Numbered from the stretch's first letter, positions 17,076 through 26,401 are shown. The stretch: 64,000 bases of DNA from Spirosoma rigui (GCF_002067135.1 NZ_CP020105.1:3038001-3102000), one strand, 5' to 3'. Program-made: numbers and translations. The notes: a model not told the origin generated them from the letters alone.

Positions 17076-18116
17076 ATGAATTCATATATGCGTCGGGCGC
17101 TTGACCTGGCTACCCTCGGCCGGGGCCATGTCAGCCCCAACCCGATGGTGGGGTGTGTCATCGTTCACAATCCCAGCCAGCGAATCCTGGGCGAAGGGTG
17201 GCATCAGCGCTATGGCGAAGCACATGCCGAGCGGAACGCCCTGCTGGCCGTACGACCCGACGATGAACGGCTTCTGCCCGAAAGCACCGCCTACGTAACG
17301 CTTGAACCCTGTTCTCACTACGGCAAGCAACCCCCCTGTGCCGATCTGCTCATCGACAAACGGATCGGACGGGTGGTGTGCTGTAACGACGACCCGAATC
17401 CACTGGTTGGCGGGCAGGGATTTCAGAAACTCCGCGATGCCGGTATCACCGTCGAAACGGGCCTGCTAAACGGGGAAGGCCGGTCGCTCAATGCCCGTTT
17501 TTTTACCTTCATGGAAAAGAAACGGCCTTACATCATCCTCAAATGGGCCGAAACCAACGATGGCTACATTGCCGGAGCCAACGGGCAACCTATTCAGATC
17601 AGCGGCCCGCTGAGTCAGCGGCTGGTGCACCGCTGGCGGGCCGAGGAAGATGCCATTATGGTAGGTACCACTACCGCCCGCACCGACAACCCCCGGCTAA
17701 ATGTCCGGCTGGTTCCCGGCGAATTCAGCAATCCCACCCGTCTGGTCATCGATAAGCACCTTATGCTGAGTCCCGATCTAAACCTGTTTGACGATTCACA
17801 GCCGACGCTGCGCTACAACTACGTAAGGTCGGATACCAGTGGGCAAACGACGCTGGTCCGGCTCGACCCCGACCAGCCTTTTCTCTCCCAACTGCTGGCC
17901 GATCTGTACCAGCGCCGGATTCAGTCGGTGCTGGTTGAAGGAGGAACGACGCTGCTGAACTCGTTACTGGATGCGGGTTTGTGGGACGAAATGCGGGTGT
18001 TCCGGAGCCCAATGATGCTGGATAACATACAGGGGGTGAAAGCGCCAACCGTTCGGGGGCGACTCATCAGCCGGCAGACGATAGATGCCGACGAACTGAG
18101 TATCTACCAGCCCTGA
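17076..18116 (+). CDS. ribD: Bifunctional riboflavin biosynthesis deaminase/reductase RibD
   Basis: Catalyses two successive steps of riboflavin synthesis: deamination of the diaminopyrimidine and NADPH-dependent reduction of the ribosyl side chain. The N-terminal zinc deaminase domain (about 1-145) shows HAE at 50-52, with H50 as ligand and E52 as proton shuttle, and the zinc cysteines C79 in EPCSH and C88 in PPCAD. The reductase domain begins near RPYIILKWAET (about residue 150). Length 346 aa is normal. It starts at ATG 17076. No other rib gene is adjacent, which is common in this phylum. Confidence 0.96.
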   Translation: MNSYMRRALDLATLGRGHVSPNPMVGCVIVHNPSQRILGEGWHQRYGEAHAERNALLAVRPDDERLLPESTAYVTLEPCSHYGKQPPCADLLIDKRIGRVVCCNDDPNPLVGGQGFQKLRDAGITVETGLLNGEGRSLNARFFTFMEKKRPYIILKWAETNDGYIAGANGQPIQISGPLSQRLVHRWRAEEDAIMVGTTTARTDNPRLNVRLVPGEFSNPTRLVIDKHLMLSPDLNLFDDSQPTLRYNYVRSDTSGQTTLVRLDPDQPFLSQLLADLYQRRIQSVLVEGGTTLLNSLLDAGLWDEMRVFRSPMMLDNIQGVKAPTVRGRLISRQTIDADELSIYQP

Positions 18117-18140
18117 CACCAGTACTACCCTAATAAAAAA

Positions 18141-18170
18141 TCCCGCAGCGGGCTGGATGCCGCTGCGGGA
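18141..18170 (-). terminator. Intrinsic terminator of the lone TonB receptor gene
   Basis: An 11-bp perfect stem TCCCGCAGCGG / CCGCTGCGGGA with an 8-nt loop. The A-run at 18135-18140 becomes a T-run immediately after the stem on the minus strand. It lies 30 nt past the stop of the receptor gene. It may also slow readthrough from ribD, which ends at 18116 on the other strand. Confidence 0.85.
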
Positions 18171-18200
18171 GGTGGTTAGCAAGAGGAGAGGGCAAGCCGA

Positions 18201-21194
18201 TTAAAACTGGAAGTTCATGCGGGCGTAGTAATAGGCACCCTGGAAACCCATCTGGTAATTGTCGTAAGCGAACCGGCCCGAATCCGTCAGGTCAGCCCGG
18301 GTGCGGGTGGGATAGGTGTTCGTTACGTTATCGCCACCGACCGAGATGCGCATGGCTTTCAGCAACTGGTAGCCAACGCTCAGATCCAGCGTTGTTCGCG
18401 GGGCCAGGCTGTAATCGGCATAGGGCGACGTAATATCGTCGGTTTCGTGGTAGTTGCTGTAGTATTGCACCCCACCGTAGTAGATAACCCGGGCCATAGC
18501 CGAGAACGGCCCTTTCTGGTATACTACCGAACCGATGTATTTCTGGCGGGGGCTACCGTGCTCAAAGCTACCGCGTGAGTTACGGTTCAGGTAAATGTCC
18601 GACAGGTACTGCGCCCGCAGGGTAGCATCGGTTGGCAACTGGTTGTCGGCACCAATGTTTAGGTTGGCGGGGTAGACGCGGGTGAACGCTACGGTATTCC
18701 AGTTGGCCGCCAGCGAGTAGGTCAGCTGGCCCGATCCGGCGCGGGTCCGGTAGTTGGCCACAAAGTCGATACCCTTGGTTTCCACGTCGGCCGCGTTGGT
18801 GAAGAACTGGGCGATACCGTCGGCGGTGATCACGTTTTTCAATCCGCCCCCGATGTCGCTGCCCGAGAAACCACCCGTCTGGATGATCTTGTCGCGTATT
18901 TTGATATAATACGCGTCAGCCGTGATTTCAAGTCCCTGCATGGGCTGGGTCGTCATCCCGAAGCTCATGTTGGTCGACCGTTCCTGTTTCAGACGGGGAA
19001 TACCCAGGGCTTTGGCCGCTGTGCTGGTGTTGGTAAAGTACCCCTGATCGAAGGGGACACCACCCGGCGTGAACCCCGTTGAGGTCTGGGCATAGTATAA
19101 CTCCTGAAGGCTGGGAGCGCGGAAACCCGTGCTGATTGATCCGCGCAGGGCGAGTACGTCGGGAATGATGGAGTAGCGCGTGGCAAACTTACCGGTCAGT
19201 ACGTTGCCGAAATCACTGTAGTTCTCGAACCGGGCGGCTAGTCCGATCATGAACCGCTTCGTAATGTCAATTTCAACATCGGCATACCCCGCCATTACCG
19301 AGCGGAACGCGCTGGCCTGCTGGTCGGGCGCAAACCCCCGGAAACACTGGCAGTTGGGCGAGTAACCTTTAATGTCGACCGTACCGCCCCGGTAGGGAAT
19401 AATCAAATCCACGTAAGTCGTCGACTGTGTGCCGTCGGGATTGGTAACGACCTTTTCGGTCTTCACGTCCTTGTTGACGCGCTGGGTGTAGTTGAAGTTG
19501 TCTTCCGGGGCTGTAAATGTACCGTAGGTGCCTTTAGTGTAGGATTCGACCTGACCAGGCAGAATCTGGTAATTTTCGACCCGCATCTCGGCCCCGAAAG
19601 CTACGTTCATGCTTTTCAGCATACCACCCATCGGCTCGCTGTATAGCCGGCTCAGGGCAATGTTCGTTGTGTTCTGGGTGAAGTTATTGTCGCCGAGCCG
19701 CATCGTGGTTGGCGTGGCCGGACCGTAGGATGCGTTCATGGTGTTGACCATGCCGTAGGCGAACTTACTCGAGCCGAAGCTGTTGCTGAAATCCACGTCG
19801 AAGCCACCTGCCTTGCTGCGAACGCCTACCGTGATGGATTTATCGGAAATGTTGGACGTCAGCTGGGGCAGGAAACCGTTGGGATACAGCTCGTTCAGGA
19901 AGCGGTCCTGCTGGCGGGGAAAGCGGTAGTAACAGCCACTGAGGGTGTTGCGGTAGTTAAGACCGCCGAAAGCGTAGAACTCGCCCCCCTTGGGACCTAG
20001 TGGGATGCCCATATTCATGAATACCGATCCATTATCGACCTGGCTGAGACCATTGATCATCTCGAAGCTCTTGGGCGTCAGGCCCCGGGCGGCCTGTAGT
20101 CCTTTGTCGGTACGCAGGGCCGCATTGTCGGGGCTGGCGATGGCTTCGGGGTTAGTGATGATGGGGACGCCATCGGCCGTTTTGCGCGTGTTATTGAGGT
20201 AGGAAGCATCAAATACCGTTCCGCTGTAACCACCTTTAGGAACCCGGCTGGTGTGGCCCTGCTTGCTCAGTTCGAAGGTCAGGTTGATAAAGCCGCCCTT
20301 GTCGCCCAGGGCAAACCCGTAGTTGCCCATGAACTGCTGGAGCCGGCCGTCGGTGCCGAAGTTGTCGATGTCTTTGTTCTTCGCCAGCCCTACGTTGGCA
20401 TACAGGCCGGTGTTGTACATGCCGGTAAAGACACCTACGGTCTTTTTTAATTCCATATTCACCACACCGGCAATGGCGTCGGAGCCGTACTGGGCCGCAG
20501 CACCGTCGCGCAGGATTTCAACCCGCTCAACGGCGGCCAGCGGAATCGTGCGCATATCGACCGTCGTGGACGGCCCCGCGTTGTTGGCGACCAGCAGCAG
20601 CGCCGACGTATGGCGACGTTTGCCGTTCAGAAGGACCAACGTCTGGTTGGGCGGCTGGTTCCGCAGTTGCACCGCATCAACGTGGGATGCCAGGTCGGCA
20701 CCCGGTACTTTGAGGGAGTTGAAGGATGGCGCAATCTGTTTCAGCAACTGCGATAGTTCGGTCTGGGGCATGGTCTGCGCCAGCTTCGATACGGCAATTA
20801 CATCCACCGGTGCGGGGGTGTCGAGCTTGGTCCGGCTGCTGTTTCGCGAGCCGATGACCACCAGTTCGGCGAGTTGCTTGGTGTCGGCGATCATTGTAAT
20901 GTCCAGTTTGGTCAGCGTACCAACGGCTACTTCCCGCGTGGCAAACCCAATGAAGGAGAAGGTCAGCGTCTTGCCCTCACCGGGTACGGTCAGGGAGTAG
21001 TCCCCGTTGGCATCGGTGGCGGCCCCCGTCGTTGTTCCTTTGATGATGATGTTAACGCCCGTAATGGGTTTGCCGTCTTCTTCGGCTGTTACGCGGCCAC
21101 TGATTACCCGTTGCTGAGCCAGTGCCGGGCGCGTGAGTAGCCCAACGAGTACGAAAGACAGATGCAGGATGCGTTTGTATATAGATCGTCTCAT
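18201..21194 (-). CDS. TonB-dependent outer-membrane receptor with CarboxypepD-like N-domain, no SusD partner
   Basis: A 997-aa outer-membrane receptor for TonB-driven uptake. A signal peptide ends near ALAQQ (about residue 27). A carboxypeptidase-regulatory-like beta-sandwich follows (about 29-118: SGRVTAEEDGKPITGVNII). Then come a plug domain (about 130-260, with VERVEILRDGAAAQYGSDAI) and a 22-strand-type barrel ending in an aromatic residue (NFQF). The plug lacks the SusC-type VVDG signature and no susD gene is adjacent, so it is not a standard SusC; the substrate is unknown. The CQC pair within SPNCQCFRG lies in a probable extracellular loop. A long structured leader precedes it. Confidence 0.9.
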   Translation of the reverse strand: MRRSIYKRILHLSFVLVGLLTRPALAQQRVISGRVTAEEDGKPITGVNIIIKGTTTGAATDANGDYSLTVPGEGKTLTFSFIGFATREVAVGTLTKLDITMIADTKQLAELVVIGSRNSSRTKLDTPAPVDVIAVSKLAQTMPQTELSQLLKQIAPSFNSLKVPGADLASHVDAVQLRNQPPNQTLVLLNGKRRHTSALLLVANNAGPSTTVDMRTIPLAAVERVEILRDGAAAQYGSDAIAGVVNMELKKTVGVFTGMYNTGLYANVGLAKNKDIDNFGTDGRLQQFMGNYGFALGDKGGFINLTFELSKQGHTSRVPKGGYSGTVFDASYLNNTRKTADGVPIITNPEAIASPDNAALRTDKGLQAARGLTPKSFEMINGLSQVDNGSVFMNMGIPLGPKGGEFYAFGGLNYRNTLSGCYYRFPRQQDRFLNELYPNGFLPQLTSNISDKSITVGVRSKAGGFDVDFSNSFGSSKFAYGMVNTMNASYGPATPTTMRLGDNNFTQNTTNIALSRLYSEPMGGMLKSMNVAFGAEMRVENYQILPGQVESYTKGTYGTFTAPEDNFNYTQRVNKDVKTEKVVTNPDGTQSTTYVDLIIPYRGGTVDIKGYSPNCQCFRGFAPDQQASAFRSVMAGYADVEIDITKRFMIGLAARFENYSDFGNVLTGKFATRYSIIPDVLALRGSISTGFRAPSLQELYYAQTSTGFTPGGVPFDQGYFTNTSTAAKALGIPRLKQERSTNMSFGMTTQPMQGLEITADAYYIKIRDKIIQTGGFSGSDIGGGLKNVITADGIAQFFTNAADVETKGIDFVANYRTRAGSGQLTYSLAANWNTVAFTRVYPANLNIGADNQLPTDATLRAQYLSDIYLNRNSRGSFEHGSPRQKYIGSVVYQKGPFSAMARVIYYGGVQYYSNYHETDDITSPYADYSLAPRTTLDLSVGYQLLKAMRISVGGDNVTNTYPTRTRADLTDSGRFAYDNYQMGFQGAYYYARMNFQF

Positions 21195-21489
21195 AGTTGT
21201 TAATATGTTTAGATAGAATAAAGAGTATGCGGCAGAATTGGGTAATAGCGTAGCTGACAGCCGGTTTTACGGCTTGCGGGTACTATAAAAAAGGTTTCAT
21301 GGATGGACGGATCAGGAAAGCGGGACCTTATTGTTCCGCTTCCTGGATGCTCGTCACTTTATAGATTCACTACGTTCTTCGTGCGCACGAAACGAGGAAA
21401 TTATTTTGCTGTACTTTGTCAAATTTGCCAATTATAATAACGCAATGCAAGTTGTATGTAGAATATAATACTGTATTATTAAATTAATG
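21195..21489 (-). other. Structured leader of the lone TonB receptor
   Basis: This gene-free stretch has two hairpins on the minus strand. The first is a perfect 14-nt palindrome TTCGTGCGCACGAA (21378-21391) inside an outer CTCGT/ACGAG pairing (21350-21354 with 21392-21396). The second is a long imperfect stem around AGGAAGCGG (arms about 21311-21326 and 21333-21348). They are followed on the minus strand by CCTTTTTT (about 21287-21294), a T-run that could serve a terminator. I recognise no known riboswitch core. Regulatory function is inferred only from structure and position. Confidence 0.5.
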
Positions 21490-21497
21490 CAAAAGTA
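21490..21497 (-). promoter_or_regulatory. Possible -7 promoter element of the TonB receptor leader
   Basis: The minus strand reads TACTTTTG, an exact TAnnTTTG match about 295 nt upstream of the receptor ATG, just after the end of nagA. If used, the transcript would include both hairpins of the leader. A single 8-nt match in AT-rich DNA is weak evidence. Confidence 0.4.
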
Positions 21498-21510
21498 AAT
21501 AGTTGTATTG

Positions 21511-22704
21511 CTATTGGGCGGTATTTGTAGGGGAAGGGAGCTGCAACCCGCTGGCCCACACGCTTATGGGCGTCAGCGACCGGTTTAGCCGCAGCAGATT
21601 CGCCACGTAGCCCGGCCGGATGGCTCCCAGCTGATCACCAAGGCCGATAATGTCGGCCGGAATGGTGCTGGCCATCCGCAGCGCGTCGGTAAGGGACAGC
21701 TCCACGCGGTCCACACATACCCGGACACAGTCGATTAACGTAATGGCCGACCCGGCCAGCTTGCCTTCGTCGTTGACGTAGCAGCCCGGCCGCTGGGGGT
21801 TGCTATCGGCTTCGTAGTGGACTACGAACTGACCCAGGGTGAATTCGGGACGGGGCGGGTTGGCAAAGAGCGCGTCTGAAATCAGGAACAGCCGCTCGCC
21901 GAGCTGCTTATGCGCAATCCGGATGGCCGCCAGGTCGCAGTGGTAGCCGTCAGCGATGATACTCGCCCGGACATCGGGGTGATCGAATACCGCACCCACA
22001 ACGCCCGGTTCCCGGCTTTCGAACCCGCGCATGGCATTATACAGGTGGGTCGCGAGGGGAATAAAGCCCGTATTGAAGGCATCGGTAGCCTGCTGGTAGG
22101 TGGCGTTGGAATGCCCGAGCGACAACAGGGTATGGTCGTGTTTACGGTTCTTGATGGTGGTTAGCTGATCGGGCGTCAGGATCTCGGGGGCCAGCGTCAG
22201 AATGCGGATCGCGTCGGCGTTGGTACTGAAGAGTGCTTCGAGTTCACCCTCGGCGGGTGTCCGGACGTAGGCCGTACTATGGGCTCCGCGTTTGATGGGG
22301 TTGAAATAAGGGCCTTCGATGTGCAGGCCGGGTACCCCGTACGGATTCTCCGACCGGACGACCTGCACGGCGGCCATAGCCTGTTGCATCACCTCCAGCG
22401 AGGTCGAGTGAATGGTAGGTAGCAGGGTGGTGGTACCGTTGCGGGAGTGGGTACCGTAAATATGCCGGACCGTATCGGGGGTGGGTTGCTCGTTAAGGAA
22501 CCAGGTTGAGCCGCCGTACAACTGCAGGTCGATCAGGCCGGGAACGAGGTAGTCGCCCTGAAAATCGATAACAGTGTCGGTTTCGTTGTTTCCTTCGAAC
22601 GGAGTTGGCAGAACGGATTGAATGCGGCCATCGGCGATGCCTACCGATGCGTTTTCCAGCCACTCGGTACCGGTGAAAACGGTGGCGTTGATGCAATAAA
22701 TCAT
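21511..22704 (-). CDS. nagA: N-acetylglucosamine-6-phosphate deacetylase NagA
   Basis: Removes acetate from GlcNAc-6-phosphate during amino-sugar and cell-wall recycling. A 397-aa amidohydrolase. The first-strand site reads DLQLYGG where two-metal amidohydrolases have HxH, so this is the E. coli-like one-metal type. The metal ligands are E130 in HIEGP, H198 in GHSNA and H220 in THLYNAM; H255 binds substrate, and D277 in SDA is the catalytic acid/base. No nagB or transporter is adjacent. It starts at ATG 22704, 164 nt from the divergent aroA. Confidence 0.93.
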   Translation of the reverse strand: MIYCINATVFTGTEWLENASVGIADGRIQSVLPTPFEGNNETDTVIDFQGDYLVPGLIDLQLYGGSTWFLNEQPTPDTVRHIYGTHSRNGTTTLLPTIHSTSLEVMQQAMAAVQVVRSENPYGVPGLHIEGPYFNPIKRGAHSTAYVRTPAEGELEALFSTNADAIRILTLAPEILTPDQLTTIKNRKHDHTLLSLGHSNATYQQATDAFNTGFIPLATHLYNAMRGFESREPGVVGAVFDHPDVRASIIADGYHCDLAAIRIAHKQLGERLFLISDALFANPPRPEFTLGQFVVHYEADSNPQRPGCYVNDEGKLAGSAITLIDCVRVCVDRVELSLTDALRMASTIPADIIGLGDQLGAIRPGYVANLLRLNRSLTPISVWASGLQLPSPTNTAQ

Positions 22705-22868
22705 GCGTATGAGTGAGGTCTGATTGGTTCTGACGCGTTACCGGCGGAGTAGCGCCGGGCGACGCATGGACAAATTGTCCGTAACGGATCAAGGGATAAA
22801 TGGCCGTAATCTACCAGTAATTTCGTTTTTTTGCAGACTAATTCGAGCCATTACCCAATCCCTGTCTT

Positions 22869-24125
22869 TTGAACGCCGTTCGTTTACTACCTCCTCCCGG
22901 CCCATCGCCCGATCGTCCTGTCCAGGCCACCATTCCACTCGCATCGTCGAAAAGTGAAAGCAACCGTGCCCTTATTATCGACGCCCTGACGAGTTTTCGC
23001 TGCGACCTGCAAAACCTCTCCACGGCCCGCGATACGCAAACGATGATTCGTCTGCTGCAATCGACCGACGCTACGGCCGACGTGCTGGATGCCGGAACGA
23101 CGATGCGCTTTCTAACGGCTTATTTCGCCGTGACCGGCCAGACAAAGACCATGACGGGAACTCCGCGCATGTGCGAACGGCCCATTGGTATTCTGGTCGA
23201 CGCGCTCCGCACGCTGGGTGCCGACATTACCTATCTGAAAAATGACGGATATCCGCCCCTGCAGCTGAACGGATTCAAGGCAGCGGGTCAGAACCAGGTG
23301 AGCATCCGGGGCGACGTGAGCAGTCAGTACATATCGGCCCTGCTGATGATTGCTCCCCAGTTACCGCAGGGATTAACGCTGACCCTGACCGGCCCTATCG
23401 GATCGCGTCCGTATATCGAAATGACGATTGCCCAGATGGTTTACTTCGGTGCCGAAGTAGCGGCCAACTGGGATGCGCGCACCATTACGGTAGCGCCTAA
23501 ACCCTACACGCCTAAACCGTACCAGATCGAGTCCGACTGGTCGGGAGCCAGCTACTGGTATAGCATAGCGGCCCTGTCCCGCGACGAAAATACGCACATT
23601 GAACTGCTGGGGCTGAAACCCAAATCCCTGCAGGGCGACAGCGCTATTGTTGAGATCATGCAAGCTATGGGCGTCGTGAGTACGTTCTCCGACCGGGGTG
23701 TTACCCTAACCAAGGGTCCGGCTCAGGCGTCGCTGGCGTGGGACTTCACCGACTGCCCGGATCTGGCGCAGACTGTTGCCGTATGTGCCGCCGTGAACGG
23801 TGTTGCGCTGACGCTGACGGGTATTGAAAGTCTCAAGATCAAGGAAACCGACCGCGTACTGGCGCTGCAAACGGAGTTGCAGAAAATTGGGGCCGAACTG
23901 GTTGAAGTGGAAATGAACCACCGGTATGAGGTTCGTCAGCGGACCGATGCCATATCAGCCGTTGCCACCATCGCGACCTACGACGATCACCGGATGGCAA
24001 TGGCGTTTGCACCGGTTGCCATGCAGCGGGACATCATCATCGAAGAGCCGGGCGTCGTTGCCAAGTCGTACCCTTCCTTCTGGGGTGATATGGCGCGGGT
24101 TGTCACCGTCGAGCCGGTTGAGTAA
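22869..24125 (+). CDS. aroA: 3-phosphoshikimate 1-carboxyvinyltransferase (EPSP synthase) AroA
   Basis: Joins phosphoenolpyruvate to shikimate-3-phosphate in the sixth step of the shikimate pathway, giving aromatic amino acids. The 418-aa protein is of normal length. It shows SKSESNRA near residue 27 (substrate and PEP binding), LDAGTTMRFL near 73, RGDVSSQYISALL near 147, KETDR near 325 and YDDHRMAMAF near the C-terminus. The start is inferred to be the TTG at 22869: the first in-frame ATG would remove about 58 residues including the SKS motif. A perfect hairpin follows its stop. Confidence 0.94.
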   Translation: MNAVRLLPPPGPSPDRPVQATIPLASSKSESNRALIIDALTSFRCDLQNLSTARDTQTMIRLLQSTDATADVLDAGTTMRFLTAYFAVTGQTKTMTGTPRMCERPIGILVDALRTLGADITYLKNDGYPPLQLNGFKAAGQNQVSIRGDVSSQYISALLMIAPQLPQGLTLTLTGPIGSRPYIEMTIAQMVYFGAEVAANWDARTITVAPKPYTPKPYQIESDWSGASYWYSIAALSRDENTHIELLGLKPKSLQGDSAIVEIMQAMGVVSTFSDRGVTLTKGPAQASLAWDFTDCPDLAQTVAVCAAVNGVALTLTGIESLKIKETDRVLALQTELQKIGAELVEVEMNHRYEVRQRTDAISAVATIATYDDHRMAMAFAPVAMQRDIIIEEPGVVAKSYPSFWGDMARVVTVEPVE

Positions 24126-24154
24126 AGCCGTCGATAGGTCATAAATTGCCCTGA

Positions 24155-24208
24155 AAGCCTTCATTTGTAAACCTCACCCGTTGGTTTGACGTTTACAAAT
24201 GAAGGCTT
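24155..24208 (+). terminator. Long-stem terminator after aroA
   Basis: An 18-bp perfect inverted repeat AAGCCTTCATTTGTAAAC (24155-24172) with its complement at 24191-24208, and an 18-nt loop. It is followed by CTTTGTTT. Position after the aroA stop and a T-rich tail support termination. The TTTACAAAYGAA core also occurs in the hairpin at 50218-50291. Confidence 0.75.
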
Positions 24209-24275
24209 CTTTGTTTATTGATGCTACACGTACTCAAAGGCTGAATGAATAAAAAACGACTGATCTCCCGCATAG

Positions 24276-24800
24276 ATGCCTAAACCAGCTGGCCTGTCCA
24301 CCCAACCGTTCGACGTTATAATTGTGCTGGGTAACCCTGCCAATCCGGACGGGAGTCCGGGTATTTTGATGGCTTCACGGGTGGAGAAAGCCGTCCAGAT
24401 ACTCAAAAGCGGTCAGGCCAACCGACTGCTGATGACGGGGGGCGGGGTATACAACTCATTCGTCGAAGCGGAGGTGATGGCCGAGTACGCCCGGCAGCTG
24501 GGCATCGATCCATCGGTCGTCTTTATGGAGAGTCAGGCCCGCGATACGTACCAGAACGCCCGTCTGGCCGCGCAACTATGTCGTGAGCAGGGCTGGAACC
24601 GGGTGATCGTCGTTACGTCACGGTTTCACATTGCCCGGGCCCGGCGTATATTCCGGCGTGAGTCGCTGCAATGCACCTTCGTGGGTGCGGCTACCCCCCG
24701 CGCGTTGCCCTGGTACCTGCGTTTGGTTTACTACGGCTGGGAGTTTTTGCTGGATATGAAGCTGGCCATTTTTGGCGACAAGCGGTTTGCGGTCGGCTAA
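24276..24800 (+). CDS. YdcF/ElyC-like DUF218 domain protein
   Basis: A 174-aa protein made almost entirely of a DUF218 domain. FDVIIVLGNPANPDG, MTGGG, EAEVMAEYA, an SQARDTYQNA region and VVTSRFHIARARRIF appear in family order. Members such as ElyC, SanA and YdcF affect envelope integrity, and their biochemical activity is not settled. Most relatives have an N-terminal membrane anchor; this one has none, so it may be cytoplasmic or the anchor has been lost. It starts at ATG 24276. Confidence 0.85.
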   Translation: MPKPAGLSTQPFDVIIVLGNPANPDGSPGILMASRVEKAVQILKSGQANRLLMTGGGVYNSFVEAEVMAEYARQLGIDPSVVFMESQARDTYQNARLAAQLCREQGWNRVIVVTSRFHIARARRIFRRESLQCTFVGAATPRALPWYLRLVYYGWEFLLDMKLAIFGDKRFAVG

Positions 24801-24908
24801 GCGATCAGCGCTTTTTTCGTAATTCGTCACTCCATTTTCATCATACGTCAGCAGCCGCCTGGTCCAGCTGCCGACCTTTGTTGTGTACTAATCAGACGCT
24901 CATTCGTC

Positions 24909-25901
24909 ATGAACACAACGACTATGCCAGGCCCGGTTAATGTACTCGTTCTGGGTGCTACCGGAAGCATCGGCTACGCAGTAACGGCTAACTTACTAGC
25001 CCGTCAGTTGCCCGTTACAATACTGGTTCGCAACCGGATCAAAGCCAGCGCCCTCTTTCCTGACGCTCCAACCCTGACGATCGTGGAGGGCGATGCGCAG
25101 GACGCCGATCTGCTCAACCGTACGGCTGCTAACAAGACCCATATCTTTCACGGTATCAACTACCCCTATAATGAATGGTTCGGAAACATGGATACGGTGA
25201 CCGGGAAGGTAATCGATGCAGCTGCTTTCGGCGCAAACGGTAAAGCAACGATCGTCTTTCCGGGTAATGTCTACAACTTCGGCAACACACGCGAGCTAAT
25301 CCGCGAAGACAGCCGCCCCAACCCGACTACCCGCAAGGGTAAGCTGCGGGTTGATCTGGAAGCCATGCTGGAGCAGGCCGCAGAGGCTGGCAAGTGCCAG
25401 GTGATCAACGTTCGGCTGCCGGATTTTTGGGGACCTAACGTATTGAACGCGGGCGTCAAACCAATTTTCGAAAACGCGCTGACGGGAAAAGCGTTGCCCT
25501 GGTTGCTTACCGTTGATATTCCGCACCAGGCGGTGTACACAACCGACGCGGCCGAGATCATTGTCCGGCTCATGCTGCAGCCTGGTCGCTCGGGGGGATA
25601 TACCGTCTGGAATTACGGCGGAACAACGCACACATCCATCCGGTCGTGGTTCGGGCAGATCAGCGCGCTCACCGGTTACCCACTGAAGGTTCGGGTCTAT
25701 GGCCGCTTCATCCTGTCGGTGCTGGGCTTATTCGTGCCCGTCATGCGCGAAGTGAACGAGATGCTGTATCTCTACGAACATACCATCCTGCTCGACGACC
25801 GCCGGGTACGGACCCTGTTTCCCGACTTCCGGGAAACGCCCATGCAACAAGCGTTGACCACTACGTTAACCTGGTTCGCTGAGCACCAACGTAACCGCTG
25901 A
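24909..25901 (+). CDS. NAD(P)-dependent epimerase/dehydratase-like SDR protein
   Basis: A 330-aa extended short-chain dehydrogenase. The N-terminal Rossmann fold has the dinucleotide motif GATGSIG (16-22) and the substrate half follows. A clear YxxxK catalytic pair is not obvious at the usual place (VFPGNVYNFGN is the nearest equivalent), so it may be an atypical SDR of the NAD-binding or NmrA type rather than a sugar epimerase. It starts at ATG 24909; ATG 24924 is a possible alternative. It lies 108 nt upstream of a DUF4260 gene and converges on an AraC regulator that might control both. Confidence 0.75.
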   Translation: MNTTTMPGPVNVLVLGATGSIGYAVTANLLARQLPVTILVRNRIKASALFPDAPTLTIVEGDAQDADLLNRTAANKTHIFHGINYPYNEWFGNMDTVTGKVIDAAAFGANGKATIVFPGNVYNFGNTRELIREDSRPNPTTRKGKLRVDLEAMLEQAAEAGKCQVINVRLPDFWGPNVLNAGVKPIFENALTGKALPWLLTVDIPHQAVYTTDAAEIIVRLMLQPGRSGGYTVWNYGGTTHTSIRSWFGQISALTGYPLKVRVYGRFILSVLGLFVPVMREVNEMLYLYEHTILLDDRRVRTLFPDFRETPMQQALTTTLTWFAEHQRNR

Positions 25902-26009
25902 GGACCTGCCAGTGGGTTAAGCCCCGGGAAGCGGTTAATGCATCTTATTTTTCACCAGCCACTACCAGGGCTTTTGAGCCACCGGCAGGGCATTCACAAC
26001 ATCAAATCC

Positions 26010-26354
26010 ATGAAAACACTGTTGACAACCGAAGAATTAGCCCAGTTTCTGGGATCTGTTTACCTGTTCTCGCTGCTGAAATTTGCCTGGTGGTGGTTTC
26101 CAGCCCTGCTGTTGTTACCCGATCTGAGTATGGTTGGCTACCTGATCAACCCCGCCGTCGGGGCTGTGTGCTACAATTTTGTGCACCACAAAGGCTTGGG
26201 TATCGTCGTCGGCCTGGTTGGGCTGGCGATGGGCAATCAGACCCTCATGCTGGCGGGTATTATCCTGTATGCGCATGCCAGCATGGACCGCGTGGCTGGC
26301 TACGGCCTGAAATACGTCGACAGCTTCAAGCACACCAGCCTGGGATCGCTGTAA
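26010..26354 (+). CDS. DUF4260 family small membrane protein
   Basis: A 114-aa protein with four short hydrophobic segments and the DUF4260-like run LPDLSMVGYLINPAVGAVCYN, then a C-terminal HASMDRVAGYGLKY. The function of DUF4260 proteins is not known to me. The frame is open further upstream, but ATG 26010 (MKTLLTTEEL) gives the expected family start. It follows the SDR gene on the same strand and converges with the AraC gene. Confidence 0.75.
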   Translation: MKTLLTTEELAQFLGSVYLFSLLKFAWWWFPALLLLPDLSMVGYLINPAVGAVCYNFVHHKGLGIVVGLVGLAMGNQTLMLAGIILYAHASMDRVAGYGLKYVDSFKHTSLGSL

Positions 26355-26364
26355 CCTATCACGG

Positions 26365-26401
26365 ACTTCAGTCCGCCTGTTGCAAGAAAGCAACCTGAAG
26401 T
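26365..26401. terminator. Nested hairpin between convergent genes
   Basis: ACTTCAG (26365-26371) pairs with CTGAAGT (26395-26401), enclosing a second stem GTTGC/GCAAC. It sits in the 57-nt gap between the convergent DUF4260 and AraC genes. It has no strong T-tract on either side, so termination is only moderately supported. Confidence 0.45.

Noticed and set aside
20323-21000. 225-residue plus-strand frame inside the lone TonB receptor gene
   Set aside because: Antisense shadow over the plug domain region; low-complexity Ser/Thr/Ala composition.
21195-21510. Cobalamin, TPP or SAM riboswitch before the TonB receptor
   Set aside because: I could not find the conserved core sequences of these classes. 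Only generic hairpins are supported.
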